Shown here: one piece after another, positions 34,316 to 58,639 of the stretch
How the letters are laid out: each line of letters starts with the position of its first letter
Numbering within the stretch: the stretch's first letter is position 1
Assembly (NCBI RefSeq): GCF_964204645.1
Contig: NC_134031.1
Coordinates: 4,695,001-4,759,000 of the forward strand
Reading direction: 5' to 3'
Source of the DNA: Tubulanus polymorphus
Taxonomy: Eukaryota; Nemertea; Palaeonemertea; Tubulaniformes; Tubulanidae
Length of the DNA stretch: 64,000 nt
Made by a program: the position numbers and the translations under genes
Notes under the pieces: model-generated
Told to the model about the DNA's origin: nothing
What the model saw: the letters and a program-made list of their open reading frames with translations, nothing else
Database searches by the model: none

Positions 34316-37300
34316 GTCTGTCTGCAGAGTTTCCAGAACCTGTCATGTCAGGGCCCAAGACCTGACATGACAGGTGGGACCTCAGGTGACAGGTCGATTC
34401 GCTAAAATGAAAATCGTTATGACTGAACCGATGATAGGCGATTAGAAGATATGATAGGCGCGCATTTAGAACAAATGATAGCCGATAAGAAACAAAAAGA
34501 ACATATCTTAGTGCTTTCTGAATATATCATTCAAAAACAAAAAACAAACTATGATGTGTTACGAATTCACTTAAGAATTTATGTTTGTCCGTTTATAAAA
34601 AAGTTGTTGAACTATATCGCCTTGTATATAATAAAGATGCAATGATGGTGAATGATTTGAGAACATTGTAAGAATTGTTTACAATTTATTTATTTTTTTT
34701 GTAACATGAAACATGAAAATATCAAGATCAGGCAATGATACCAGTACCGGTAGTGCCTTATGTACTCATAATCAGTATTAATAACAATCATTATACTCAT
34801 TATGATTAGGCCCTATATATTTACATATTATTATTAATTACTCGCAATATAATTAATTCACCAAGTGCACATACAATTTAAAAACATTTCAGTCCAAGCT
34901 TATAAGTTGACATAGGATAAATTAGACATAACACTGATTAATTAGTGAGACCTCACACGGCAGCTCGCGCCATTTTGCAGAGCTTCGGGACCTGTGGTGA
35001 CAGGTCTGCTTGAAAACTGATGAAATAAAGGAAAACTTTAATTTTTATGGTCTCTTTATAGTAATGAATATAATGAAGATTGCTTACCATGGATAGAGTT
35101 AATCTTAAGTTACTATAAAACCATAATTTTGAAGCGAGACCTCACACGGCAGCTCGCGCCATTTTGCAGAGCTTCTCGGGACCTGTGGTGACAGGTCTGC
35201 TTGAAAACTGATGAAATAAAGGAAAACTTTAATTTTTATGGTCTCTTTACAGTAATGAATATAATGAAGATTGCTTACCATGGATAGAGTTAATCTTAAG
35301 TTACTATAAAACCATAATTTTGAAGCGAGACCTCACACGGCAGCTCGCGCCATTTTGCAGAGCTTCTCGGGACCTGTGGTGACAGGTCTGCTTGAAAACT
35401 GATGAAATGAAGGAAAACTTTAATTTTTATGGTCTCTTTATAGTAATGAATATAATAAAGATTGCTTACCATGGATAGAATTAATCTTAAGTTACTATAA
35501 AACAATAATTTTGAAGCGAGACCTCACACGGCAGCTCGCGCCATTTTGCAGAGCTTCTCTGGACCTGTGGTGACAGGTCTGCATTAAAACTGATGAAATG
35601 AAGGAAAACTTTAATTTTTATGGTCTCTTTATAGTAATGAATATAATAAAGATTGGTAACCATGGATATAATTAATTTTAAGTTACTATAAAACAATAAT
35701 TTTGAAGCTAGACCTCACACGGCAGCTCGCGCCATTTTGCAGAGCTTCTCGAGACCTGTGGTGACAGGTCTGCATTAAAACTGATGAAATGAAGGAAAAC
35801 TTTAATTTTTATGGTCTCTTTATAGTAATGAATATAATAAAGATTGCTTACCATGGATAGAATTAATCTTAAGTTACTATAAAACAATAATTTTGAAGCG
35901 AGACCTCACACGGCAGCTCGCGCCATTTTGCAGAGCTTCTCGAGACCTGTGGTGACAGGTCTGCATTAAAACTGATGAAATGAAGGAAAACTTTAATTTT
36001 TATGGTCTCTTTATAGTAATGAGTATAATATCAATTGCTAACCATAGATAGAGTTAATCTTAAGTTACTATAAAACAATAATTATGAAGCGAGACCTCAC
36101 ACGGCAGCTCGCGCCATTTTGCAGAGCTTCTCGAGACCTGTGGTGACAGGTCTGCATTAAAACTGATGAAATGAAGGAAAACATTAACTTTTATGGTCTC
36201 TTTATAGCAATGAGTATAATATCAATTGCTAACCATAGATAGAGTTAATCTTAAGTTACTATAAAACAATAATCATGAAGCGAGACCTCACACGGCAGCT
36301 CACGCCATTTTGCAGAGCTTCTCGGGACCTGTGGTGACAGGTCTGCATTAAAACTGATGAAATGGAAAAAACTTCACTTTTTATGGTATCTTTATAGTAA
36401 TGAATATAATATAGATTGCTAACCATGGATATAGTTAATCTTAAGTTACTATAAAACAATAATTATGAAGCGAGACCTCACACGGCAGCTCGCGCCATTT
36501 TGCAGAGCTTCTCGAGACCTGTGGTGACAGGTCTGCATTAAAACTGATGAAATGAAGGAAAACTTTAATTTTTATGGTCTCTTTATAGTAATGAGTATAA
36601 TATCAATTGCTAACCATAGATAGAGTTAATCTTAAGTTACTATAAAACAATAATTATGAAGCGAGACCTCACACGGCAGTTCGCGCCATTTTGCAGAGCT
36701 TCTCGAGACCTGTGGTGACAGGTCTGCATTAAAACTGATGAATGAAGGAAAACATTAACTTTTATGGTCTCTTTATAGTAATGAGTATAATATCAATTGC
36801 TAACCATAGATAGAGTTAATCTTAAGTTACCATAAAACAATAATTTTGAAGCGAGACCTCACACGGCAGCTCGCGCCATTTTGCAGAGCTTCTCGAGACC
36901 TGTGGTGACAGGTCTGCATTAAAACTGATGAAATGAAGGAAAACTTTAATTTTTATGGTCTCTTTATAGTAATGAGTATAATATCAATTGCTAACCATAG
37001 ATAGAGTTAATCTTAAGTTACTATAAAACAATAATTATGAAGCGAGACCTCACACGGCAGCTCGCGCCATTTTGCAGAGCTTCTCGAGACCTGTGGTGAC
37101 AGGTCTGCATTAAAACTGATGAAATGAAGGAAAACATTAACTTTTATGGTCTCTTTATAGTAATGAGTATAATATCAATTGCTAACCATAGATAGAGTTA
37201 ATCTTAAGTTACTATAAAACAATAATTATGAAGCGAGACCTCACACGGCAGCTCGCGCCATTTTACAGAGCTTCTCGGGACCTGTGGCGACAGGTCTGCA

Positions 37301-37914
37301 TTAAAACTGATATAGATAGAAAAAAAACTTCATGCTTTAAATTGATGAGTTGATTTAAAATCAGTCTCAATAAAATCAGTCTCTATATTGCATTCGGCTC
37401 TTTTACATGTACATCATAAAGACAATGAATAAAAATAGTGAGACTTCAGGACAGTGAGGAGTGTTGTCGAACTGTGATAGTGAGCAGATAATTTTCAGTG
37501 TCTTATTGCGGAAACGAAATATCAAGACCTCGATTCATCTAGCGAAAATATTCTCTTACTTCTACATTAATTAATTCATCTAGGCCTGAAACTTATTTTT
37601 CCCTTTAATACAGACATAAGTCATAGTTTACACATAAATATTTTCTTCTTATAAATCAACCTTTCAAATGAATTATTTGTCAGAACATTTTCCTTATCGT
37701 TATTGTTGAATCATTTTCGATATTAACGACGGGTCAGAATGTTCATTCAACTCAAAATGTTCTTCCATTCGTCTAGCACATGCCTAGATATTTCGCCGTT
37801 TCGTCAAATATTGTCATGAGTTTGGGTTTTTTTGGGACCTGACATGACAGGTCAGACCTGTCATGTCAGGTCTTGGGCCCTGACATGACAGGTTCTGGAA
37901 ACTCTGCAGACAGA
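34316..37914. mobile_element. 3.6-kb non-coding element with about 60-bp terminal inverted repeats and a satellite core
   Basis: The left end starts GTCTGTCTGCAGAGTTTCCA at 34316. The right end finishes with the exact inverse at 37914. The match continues for about 60 bp through ACCTGTCATGTCAGGGCCC and AGACCTGACATGACAGGT. Between them are AT-rich arms (about 34390-34940 and 37315-37825) and the 191-bp satellite array. No target-site duplication is obvious and there is no transposase frame, so it would be non-autonomous. It occupies most of the gap between the ACAP and PIK3R4 starts. Confidence 0.75.
34947..37313. repeat. Satellite array, 13 units of about 191 bp
   Basis: Unit starts (GAGACCTCACACGGCAG) at 34947, 35136, 35327, 35518, 35709, 35900, 36091, 36282, 36472, 36663, 36853, 37044 and 37235; the last is partial. 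Spacing is 189-191. Each unit carries the hairpin AGACCTGTGGTGACAGGTCT, an inverted repeat resembling the element termini. Units 1-3 differ from the rest (CTTGAAAACTG against CATTAAAACTG). In the right half two subtypes alternate. Confidence 0.95.
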
Positions 37915-38508
37915 CATCAATCAAATGAAAGATAAAAATACAATATAATAGGAAGAAAACTATAGAAAACTGTGAGGAACTCAAAATATGGATGGATGAT
38001 GCTGAGAAACTATTGTCAACGTTCATGATTTGATGCTTTCATTCGGTCTTACAAAACTAAAACCAATTCATTGCAAAACGATAAACGAAAGTAAGTTTGA
38101 TGATAACAACAAACAAGTTGAATGAATTTCACCTGTTCCTCCAGATAATCATAATTTCACCCGGCAGCAGTAGTCCAGGAAGTTGTTCTATCGATAGTGA
38201 TTGACAGCACTGAGCGTCCGTGTTGTGTCAATATAGAGAGTATCCCACTCCAATAACAAGAAAGATTAAGTCCAATATTCTAAATGTTTCCTTAAGCTAA
38301 TAGTCATCTTCATGATTCAGTATTGCTGAAGATGAGTATTAGGTTGTAGTCAAAACGTTGGATTAATGAATTATTAGCTTACAGAATACTTTTCAGACTT
38401 CATCTTTCTTGGTGCGCAATAGTTGTGGGATTTGTTCTGCTGAGTAAATGTCGTTTCAACCATTTTATAGCATTTATATACTGAGAAATTTCATTATTTC
38501 ATTTATAG
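37915..38508. other. PIK3R4 5' flank, non-coding
   Basis: AT-rich sequence with no coding signal. At 38300-38450 it carries a diverged relative of the foldback family: GTCATCTTCATGATTCAGTATTGCTGAAGATGAGTATTAGGTTGTAGTCAAAACGTTG read as arms and core. The ATTTATAG acceptor of the first coding exon ends at 38508. Confidence 0.5.
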
Positions 38509-38509
38509 A

Positions 38510-49768
<11,259 letters not shown>

Positions 49769-50048
49769 ATATTTATGGATTATTTTAGTTTTAATGTGCT
49801 TAATTCACCTTCATCGCTGTATCTAGGGATGATTTCAATCAATTTTCAATTATTCTGACTCTCGATATCCTCGAGTTTTAATAGGCATTATGGCTTTTTC
49901 ATTTATTGTACTGGAAATGAATTTAATTTCAATTGAACTGTTCTGAGAATTGTTATCAGCATTTGTTAGATACGCTGAAATGATCAAAGTTGATTTCCTT
50001 TCTTTTGTGAACATTAATGAATTTGATGTACATAACCTATATATTATC

Positions 50049-50054
50049 AATAAA
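50049..50054 (+). terminator. PIK3R4: Polyadenylation signal AATAAA of PIK3R4
   Basis: AATAAA 280 bp after the PIK3R4 stop codon, in an AT-rich 3' UTR before the convergent UBAC1 gene. Position and strand fit; cleavage would follow at about 50070-50085. Confidence 0.6.
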
Positions 50055-50594
50055 TCATATTTTATTTCTGTTACATAAATGTACAGTTGATTTTCATTTG
50101 GTCTATAAAGGAGTCTAGTGTAGTAATATTATATACAAGGTGGTCACTTACCTGGAAATCGAGGAAAAGTTGGAGAAATTTCTTTTCTTTAAAAAAGTTG
50201 AGAAATTTTACTAGATTGCGCATAAAATTTCCATTTATGTCATATGTATTTCACTGTCTTAATTGATTGAATTCTTAGCAGATCAAGTCAGGGAAAAGCA
50301 AGAAATAAAAGTGGCCACCCTGATAAAGCATTGCTGCTGGTCCTGGATTATTATCTTCACCGAAGTCAACCATCTAGAGGTGGTATCTGAAGACTAGTCA
50401 TCGCATGTATCATAATGAACTTGGTTATTGGTTTTAAGGTAACTAATCTATGGCATTTCTGTCCTGACTAAGGGACCAATCTCGGCTAAGTCTGGTCATT
50501 TGTGAAACCAGTGCTTTGAAAGCGATATATAAATCTTGAGAATCAGCAAAAATAAACTATAAAATTATTCTATGTACAAAAGCTAATAAGCTCA

Positions 50595-50600
50595 TTTATT
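50595..50600 (-). terminator. UBAC1: Candidate polyadenylation signal of UBAC1
   Basis: AATAAA read on the minus strand about 176 bp past the UBAC1 stop codon. With the PIK3R4 signal at 50049 it leaves roughly 500 bp between the two convergent transcript ends. Confidence 0.45.
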
Positions 50601-50775
50601 ACAGCTAATATTTGTTAGCATATTACAATAAAATAGAACAAGATCATTGAACTGTATTTCATAGAAATAATTTACAAGTAAAACGTCGAATAAATTGTAT
50701 TTACACACAATTATTTATAGTTGAATTAACAATTCTATCACAATGACAACTGATCAAACCCAGCTACAGAATGTC

Positions 50776-53700
50776 TCAATTCGACTGTGTCCCAGAATTT
50801 GCACTTTCCGCGAGGCTGGCATTTTTTTCAGCGTGGTATATCCGCGAAATTTGAATAAGCATCGGTCCAGTTTCGGGATCGTTAAGCCAGTCGGTTGTAA
50901 GTGCTGGATTATCCAACATACTCAAAAACGCTGCAACAAGAACGAAAATTCGGTACAATTCAGTTACCCTGGAAAGCGCGTTAAAACACCGTAAATCGTA
51001 TCAAACTCACCTAAAAGACTTCTAGGATTGTTCAGGCCCAGTTGAACAGTAGGATTAGACATGATAGCTTTATAAATAGGGCCATCGGTATCTAACCCCT
51101 CTCCAATAGGATCCGACGTGGTTGCTTTCTTATCACTAAGTAGCCACTCACACTAAAACAAAATGCGGTCGATGATGACCATAATTTTATTATAGCAAAT
51201 GCATCGATCTTCTTTCAGACAATTCTATTTCTTGCAGACTTATGTGTTAAGATCATAGTTTGAAATCTTTCATGATATAGATCTTTACATGAACAATAAT
51301 CATAAATTCAGACAGCTTATAACTTACAGCTGCATCCTCGTCATTTCCCGTCGCCATTAAAGCTTGTCGAACATCTGGTTCTTCAAAACCCATCTCAATC
51401 AGATTCCTCATAGCCTAAATATTGATACACATATTGAGATGTTTGATACACGAAAGAGGTAACAATACTTAAGTAAGAAAAAACATGAAATTCATTGAAT
51501 GTTTGTTCATTAATTCAAATCGGTATTATTACCCTTTGATTGGCTCGGAAATCTCTTTTCTTGTAAGCTTTGAATGATTTTAGAACTGTTGAAAGACTTT
51601 TCTCCTCCGGGTCACCGCCGGTAGCGCCACCGCATGCCTATGAAAGTTATATCGAAACTCTGATATATCAGGGTCCTTACAGGTCATTCGTGATAAAGAG
51701 TTTTAAAGGAGTAGGTTTCAAATTTCGAGGAAGCGTCTGCATCATTTTCCTATCCCAATTACTGTAGACTCGTCCAAAATCAGTACTGATTATCTGAGTA
51801 AATCCATTAATTTGGTGGTTTTGTAAGCAAATTTTTATCCATAAGACTACCTAATTAAACTCAGATTCTAATTAAGCAACTGCCTTATTGAGTAAAAACA
51901 AATCTGTATCGATTTAGGCTTAGTCTACTTTACAACTACAAACTAGACAAAAATTTCCAATTGCCTATTACAAAAGATTGAAGGGGTTTCAGGCATTTTG
52001 CGCATATTAAAGGAGTTTCAAGCACCTTTAGAAGAATTTTCCATTTTGAAGGAGTTGTTAAGGAATCAAGGAGTCGTACAAGGGACCCTTGTACAATGGC
52101 GATAATGAATTTTCTGTTATTTTTTCTACCTGGTCAGATTCATCGCTTTCTTCGGTGACAGCTTCATACGGTTCATCGATATCTGAATCGCCCTCGTGTT
52201 CGAGCAACCATTCCATCGCGTCTACCGTCGACATTCTAATGAAATCATCGATTTAAAGAAACACTGATGTGATGAAGATCGATTGAATTAATTAAATCAG
52301 ACTTCGATTTTTTACGCTTGATAGGGATCCAACCAGAAATATATGGTCTCTATGAGAAAGGTGTCATTTTGATTTCAATTATAGTGAGTTTGTTACATCA
52401 TATTTAATACCACTTTAACGAAAAAGAACAAATTTCCTCAATCTAACTCAAATTCAAAGTACCATTCTTTGTAACACTTCATGGGTTGTAACGTAATTTT
52501 CATCGGCCCCAACATTGGCGTCATATCAAAGGAATTTTAGTGTATAAATGTGTATGTACATGTAGCGGATTTGTCCAACCATCTATTTTTAGTACCATTT
52601 TCAAATATTTCATGTACTCGGCAGAATTTTCTCAATAGTCCACTTACTTGTTCATGAGAAGAGCTTTCTTAGCCCTCGCAGCCGGAAAACCCATGTCCGT
52701 TAGTTGTTTCAATGAACGCTCATCCACACTGGGATTTTCTTGTTCTTTCATAACCTCTGAAATAAAATCAAAGATACAGATGTTATAAAACGGCCTCGTC
52801 ATAGAACGCTGTCCTGAAGGAAAATTTCCAAGTACTGATGGCTTAACATGATTTTGACACAATCATTTATTGAAAGGCTGAGAAGTCTACAACATTGAAA
52901 ACTACTAAACTAACAACTAATAATACTAATGCTGCTGCTGCTACTATTTCTAATGGTCATTATAATATTTCTGAAAATCAAAATCGAAAAAGCTTTTTTA
53001 CCTTCAGCCTTTTCAAACACTGCTACCGCATTCGGGTTGAGACACTGCAATTTCTGGGCAGCTTCGATTAACGAAATCAGTATCTTGCGCAACTCCACAT
53101 GAAACTGAAAATATACAGAAAACTGAAATACTGAACAGTAACACGTTTATGAATGTTCAAGGATGAATTTATTCGTAGAGTAGTCGTGTTAACCAGGTTT
53201 AAAATAAGGATGAATTTGTATCGGTACACACCACACTGATATCAGATGTACTGCTTATATCAGGAGCTGGATTTACGATTTCTTTCGGCGGTGGAAGATC
53301 GGCCGTGGCTGCCTTGATCGCTTCGCTAGTCGGACCTTCTTTTACTTTCTGAAGAAAAGATTTCAAGATATAAATCAAAACTACAGATACTATATCAAGC
53401 GGCGAGTTCGTCTCAATTTTTACCTTCGAACTTGATTCTCCGGTCATCGGCGGAGCCCTCTTTCTCAGCAGAAGTAGCTCGTCTGAAATAAAATACAGTC
53501 AAAGTTCATTACCTTATAACGCAGTCTTTTTAAATGCCACTGCTCGTTTGACGCCAACATTTTTCAATCTAACTCAAATTCAATGAAAATACTATTCTTT
53601 ATACATTTTTCAAATTCGTTATAACGCCATATTTTTCATCAGGCCCAACGGTGGCGTTATAAAGGGCTTTTGCTGTATACGCGTTGTGAAAGCAAAAAAC

Positions 53701-54251
53701 CGGTTTTACACAGGTAGTTTTGATGTTCAACAAAGTCTACTGCGTAAAATGAAACTAAGTATTTGGTCAACTCTCAGAATTTCTCCGGTCTCAACTTAAC
53801 CAAGTAAAGCAGAGTCTTTTCTCAACTCAGTTCGTCAAAGTACCAGATATTCTGACGGGCTAAACCCTAGACTTGGTATTTGGTCAAATTTGTCCAATTC
53901 TACAAGCCCCTTTGACTGAGTAATAATAAAGTAATTTGAAGTAATATAAAGAATCAATTGAATTACACGTCTTAAACTGGATATCTTACCATTTTCTTCC
54001 ACGTTAGCATCGCTGAGAGTTTGATTGTCATTCAGCGGGCGTCCGGTTTTCACATGCAACAGTCTGTGATAGACAGAGGCTTTTTGTCCGCCGCCCGGAT
54101 CGGGAACGTGACTGAGAGCCGTGATTTTCAATTTATCGACGATACAATCGGACGATACGTCGATACACAAGCACATCCCTTCCATGTTCACTACTTTCAC
54201 TTTCATACTTCGAGGCATGAATATACTAGTGGTGTTTTCAGACACAAACAT
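50776..54251 (-). CDS. UBAC1: UBAC1 (KPC2), ubiquitin-associated-domain cofactor of the KPC E3 ligase; complete, 10 exons
   Basis: Family role: adaptor of the KPC ubiquitin ligase (partner RNF123) that links substrates to the proteasome. Exons in transcript order: 53990-54251, 53424-53482, 53232-53348, 53002-53104, 52648-52756, 52130-52235, 51533-51637, 51328-51414, 51011-51152, 50776-50930. They sum to 1245 nt, 414 residues (human 405). Seen: ubiquitin-like N-terminus (about 1-105, ending [10 protein letters not shown]). Then the block [16 protein letters not shown], first UBA ([32 protein letters not shown], about 192-235), second UBA ([20 protein letters not shown]...CEWLLSDKK, about 288-325) and C-terminal STI1-type segment ([37 protein letters not shown]). 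Start chosen at MFVSENTT, which matches the family's MFV start. An intron holds a repeat at about 51660-52095. Confidence 0.95.
51660..52095. mobile_element. MITE, CAGGGTCCCTAC family (copy 2)
   Basis: It starts TATCAGGGTCCTTACAGGTCATTCGTG and ends TTAAGGAATCAAGGAGTCGTACAAGGGACCCTTGTA, matching copy 1 at 25028-25532 throughout. It lies in the UBAC1 intron upstream of the exon at 51533-51637. Confidence 0.72.
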
Positions 54252-55624
54252 TGGTAAATGTAGCGCTAGATGCAAACAATGTTTGGTTCAGGCATGGGAA
54301 ACGCTAAACCAGGAGAACGCCTTAGATTCTCACTGGAAGAAGTGCGTGTGATTGTAAATTTCGTGTACACCTAATAGTTTCGCAGTTCCAGGTGTTTCAA
54401 ACTTAAAGCAATCTCTAGAATCGCAATACACTCTCCAAGACCAAGTCCAAGTTATCTGAAAAGGAAAATTGACTTATTAAAAAATTTTCAATCAATCATT
54501 TATTATTTCTTAAAATGCAGCCTGACCCAACTATCGGTATGACTGCAGTTTAGGTGTCCCTAATGGTTATGTACCTAACCTTACCATAACACACTATTCT
54601 TTAATAAAGTTTAATAACATTAGCGCCACCCAGTGGATAGGTGACCCAAACTGCAGTGAGACCCAACTATCTGATCCCTGTATCACGGTATCACCAATTA
54701 CATGCGGTACCGTGACTGGGTAGAAAATACAACAGAACAGTGATTAAATGGCAATAAATTTTGAATTTGATTGATAGTTTGATGAACTTTTTTCAGCCTA
54801 ATTTTATCGAATTCGCCACACTATTTTATTTCAAACATAACTCTTGTAGTTTACCTTAGTTGTCATAACGTTAAATAAAACTTTTTTTACCTAGAACGTC
54901 AAAATTTCCTGCAAATCGACAAAATATTTGCAAATTTCTGCTATTTGGTCGATGTTACATGGGCTCCACACGCAAATTGTACCATGTCATAGGAAAATAT
55001 CTCAAACTCGGATCAATTCAATTCACTGAATTATCCTCGCATACCAGGGTATGCTTCGGATGAATAAATTTCATAACAACAAATTTGAATCTTAGCAGCA
55101 TCAGAAAAATTTTAATTTCAATGTCCGTGCAAGGTCAGATAGTTGTAGAAATTGTTTTTTCGTTAGAACTGTGATTGGAACAACCTCAACAACATCATGA
55201 CTGTCACAGCACCAACTGTTGAAGCCTTCAAGCAAGACTTTACTGCAACTAGATAGCAGTCGGCTTTCTCTTAACATGTCCATCTCATGCCAGAAGTGGT
55301 CACTGTCAATGTACCTCATCCAGATTGAGATAGGGTTCATAGGGGCATGTGGTGATAGCTGCCTGCGGTCCAAAACTAAACTATTTCTAGATGTCTCAAA
55401 GAAAATACTAACTAAAACGATTTTGTATAAACTGTTTACATATATTGAATCATTCAATCTTTTAATTTACATCAAACGGTGCTCAAAGCCACAATCTGGG
55501 CTTCTTAATTGGGCTACCGATGTCTTAAAGATGACAAGCAGCGGCATAGAGATTGATAATGTGGTATGTAAGTCTAAGTCCCAGTAGTGTCTTAAATAGA
55601 CACTAGAAACTACAGTTGAACTGT
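54252..55624. other. Intergenic region between UBAC1 and PSMB7
   Basis: It holds the UBAC1 upstream region (about 54252-54470) and a small repeat with TGCAGTTTAGGT / ACCCAAACTGCA ends (about 54545-54655). From 55100 to 55590 a stretch is open on both strands (118 and 122 codons) without recognisable homology. The PSMB7 3' UTR must end in the right part. No gene can be supported. Confidence 0.45.
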
Positions 55625-58583
55625 TTATGTTTCCATTGGCTCCGCTGCACGCACTTGTTCATTCACAACTTCGAATGGAATCTTTTTTACTTCTTTCTTC
55701 ACGACCGATGTAGTTCCTCTCTTATATCTGTACGAGCCAGCTCTGAAGAAACAAAGAAAATAGGCCACCTTGTGAAAAAAGTTTCAATTCACTTCAGATG
55801 TTAAGACCATCTTTGCCATTAAATCATGGTTAGTACGCCATCATCAGCTGACCCCACTAATTGCACATTTGATCCATTCTTTATTTTGATTATTTAGACA
55901 TCGCATGTATTCGGGACTTCATCACAGATATTTGAATCCAAAATAAAGAAACAAATAGACTAAAAATACTAAGCATTAGCTATCATTTTCATATCACACT
56001 TCACACTCTTTGAAAACGCTCTTTGGGTCCAAGGAGGACACTATGGCCACTCGGTGACATGCTAGACAATCTAACTATTTGAATGTTAATGAGCAAAACT
56101 AAATTCTAGTTCAGTCAAAACTTCGAATTTGCCAGAAAAAACTGTTATATCATCATCAGATGTGGGGTTTTTGCTGGCATTAACCCTGAAATCCCGAGAA
56201 TTAATATCAATCTACCAGTCATGACAATCTCAATATAATCTCAATATTATATAAGAATATAATCCGTAATTCAAAAATGCATATTCACTCACCGAACGCC
56301 TTTCTTGTTCGCTTCGTCGTATGTTCTCAAATATTCTACTTTATCCTTCGTGATAACGCACAAATCGATATTGCTACCGGAGCCGAGATCGTTGAAGATA
56401 CCGGCGGCGATCGCGTCGCGCACCAGTTTCATCGCTTCATCGCGTTCCATATCGATTTTATAACGAGCTTCGAACACCGACATCGCAGCCAACGAACCCG
56501 AACCTAGAAAGTAAAAAAACTTTTTGTTTAGTTCTCCTTAACGTTTTCATCGCAATTTTTCGGTAAAAAATAATATTCTTTTTTTGGTTTATGTCCATCT
56601 TGATTTTCAATCTAGTAATTCGTAAGAGTTATGTTTCATCTTAATTTTCGATCTTACAATTTGCGAAAAAAGTTCACACATCTCTTTTCCAAGGATAACT
56701 TGCCTGAAAATTTTGGCTTTGTTCTAATTGAATTAATACGATTTACAGCTTTTAGAGAATGTAAGACTTACCCATTGTTACGTATGGCAGGGTATCAGTC
56801 GAACCGTGTGGCCAAACACTGTATAAATGAGGCCCGGTACAGTCAACACCACCCAGTACTAACGCTGCACTGATGTATCCGCGATATCTACAAATCATTT
56901 TAATCAAAATTCTTATTTCGAATTCACACGGTTCATAGGAGACTTTAAGCAAATTTGTTTCCCATTTTTGGCGTACAACATTATTGGAATGTAGCAGGAA
57001 ATTATTTCATTCATCTTGACGGTGTATCAATTCAATTATCTATTACCTCTATTGAAGGCAGTATTATAGCAGTATGCCAATTAACACACTTGGGCGAGAT
57101 TTTTCAAACTTTTCAAACCCCCTCAACCGCTAATAAGGGTAACTACATGTCAGCACTGAAAGGGTTAATTAAGACTAGCAGCCCATCGAGTACATTTAGA
57201 TTTCAAGACTATCCAAGACCCCCTAGATAAAATTAACGAGACATACCGGTACTCACTGACCCAACTTCATTCAAGATTTCCACACAAATCCTGTATCTTA
57301 TTTCTTTTCAAATCGAAATTCATCTAATACCTGAATAATTTCTGTTTAAGCATTCTATTAGCCGTACACACTCGCGGTTTTCGTCCCGTGTCCAAACGAT
57401 GTAATTCAAGTTTCGACGATATCATTTGAGTGGTGAATTCTGTGTCGGCCGCAGTTCCTGCTCCGCAACAACTAAAAGTACAACAAGACAGTCAGTGTTA
57501 TTTGGATAAATTAAAGCTTATTTTTTCACAATTCCTCTGAGTGATGTAATGATTTACCCGAGGTTGACTTATAATCATGATTAACTTCTATGGACACCCA
57601 GAAAATTTCCAAGTATTTCAAACTAAGCCACAGAAATCTTTTACTTCAATCTAAGCCTAAAAACTTACTAAATATTGTCGGAAATATAATGAATTTTTTC
57701 GCAGTTTTTATCGGCAACGACTGTATCTTCAGTAGCTCGTGTGTCGGCCCCGAGAACGACGCCATCTTTGAATATAATACCGGCGATCGTTGTACCGGTT
57801 TTGTAAGCTGTCGGCGGCTTTAGACCTTTATCTTGAAGCAACGCATTTCTGAAACAAGAAAACCGACTTTATTGATGCCTCGAAAAATAACACAAATGTT
57901 ATAGCGATGACACATAGGCTATAGTGTTTAATATTGTTGACAAAAAATACCGGTATAAATTACATGATAAATCATGGATCAATGAAGTCATTTTGGATTT
58001 TAATATATCAATAACTGAATTGACTGGCAACCAGTAAAGCTCCGATATGTAGTGCACATCCTCTCAAAAATGATTTTCACAATTTATCAAATATGAAATA
58101 TGAGTCATGAAATATAGAGCTAAATTCACTTTATGTAATAATGCACTATCGACTATGTTGCCAAATGTATATAAACTTCGGCAGTTTTTACATACAGCGA
58201 CGACGCGTCAGGAAATCACACAATATTTTGTAATCTAATGAAAACAAATAGCAATTTCATGAAATTTTGATTTAAATCAAAAGGAAAACTACGTTTGTAG
58301 TTTATAAATTCAATGAGTGATATTTTGAATGAAAAGTACTAGACAATACATGATCATAAGGTTTTATTCGGTAATTAGAACGACTAGTGATTCAGCAATT
58401 TGATCTTTATTTCGTAAAATCTTCCGTTTACGACATTTGAAATTTATTTATCAGCAGTTTAAAATCGACCGGTAAATAATACGAGAGGATGCCGAGGTCG
58501 AAATATAAATCTAAACCGATCTACCTTTGACAATTTTCGAATGAAAAGCCAGAAATCGGATATTCGACGGCCGGCGCTGCCAT
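55625..58583 (-). CDS. PSMB7: Proteasome subunit beta type-7 (beta-2, trypsin-like activity); complete, 6 exons
   Basis: Catalytic subunit of the 20S proteasome core that cleaves after basic residues. Exons in transcript order: 58525-58583, 57669-57848, 57331-57471, 56772-56887, 56293-56503, 55625-55742, summing to 825 nt, 274 residues (human 277). Seen: propeptide [20 protein letters not shown]; processing site at YKTG/TTIAG, so the nucleophile is Thr39 (Thr1 of the mature form). Asp17 and Lys33 of the mature form are conserved (GADTRAT; NCEKI). [43 protein letters not shown] and the C-terminal tail ([10 protein letters not shown]..., PFEVV) that wraps beta-3 all match the family. The start is divergent from UBE4B about 1 kb away. 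Confidence 0.97.
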
Positions 58584-58639
58584 TTTCTTTCTTCGATAAT
58601 GCGGAGTGTAGCGCGCAAAGGAAAAAGGAGCCGCCTCAG

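Noticed and set aside
34451-34645. 64-codon frame in the left arm of the satellite-bearing element
   Set aside because: Short, AT-rich, without domain, and not matched in the right arm. It is not evidence of a transposase.
35581-35620. CTGATGAAATGAAGGAAAAC in each satellite monomer as a hammerhead ribozyme
   Set aside because: CTGATGA and GAAA are present, but the bases between them cannot form stem II, and no flanking stems I or III are seen.
35296-36459. Minus-strand frames of about 66-70 codons repeated through the satellite
   Set aside because: They recur only because the 191-bp unit recurs and happens to be open across one unit; they are broken in most copies.
55101-55587. Overlapping open frames on both strands (118 and 122 codons) between UBAC1 and PSMB7
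   Set aside because: Both strands are open over the same stretch, neither has recognisable domains or splice signals that join a neighbour, and the position is where 3' and 5' flanks are expected.
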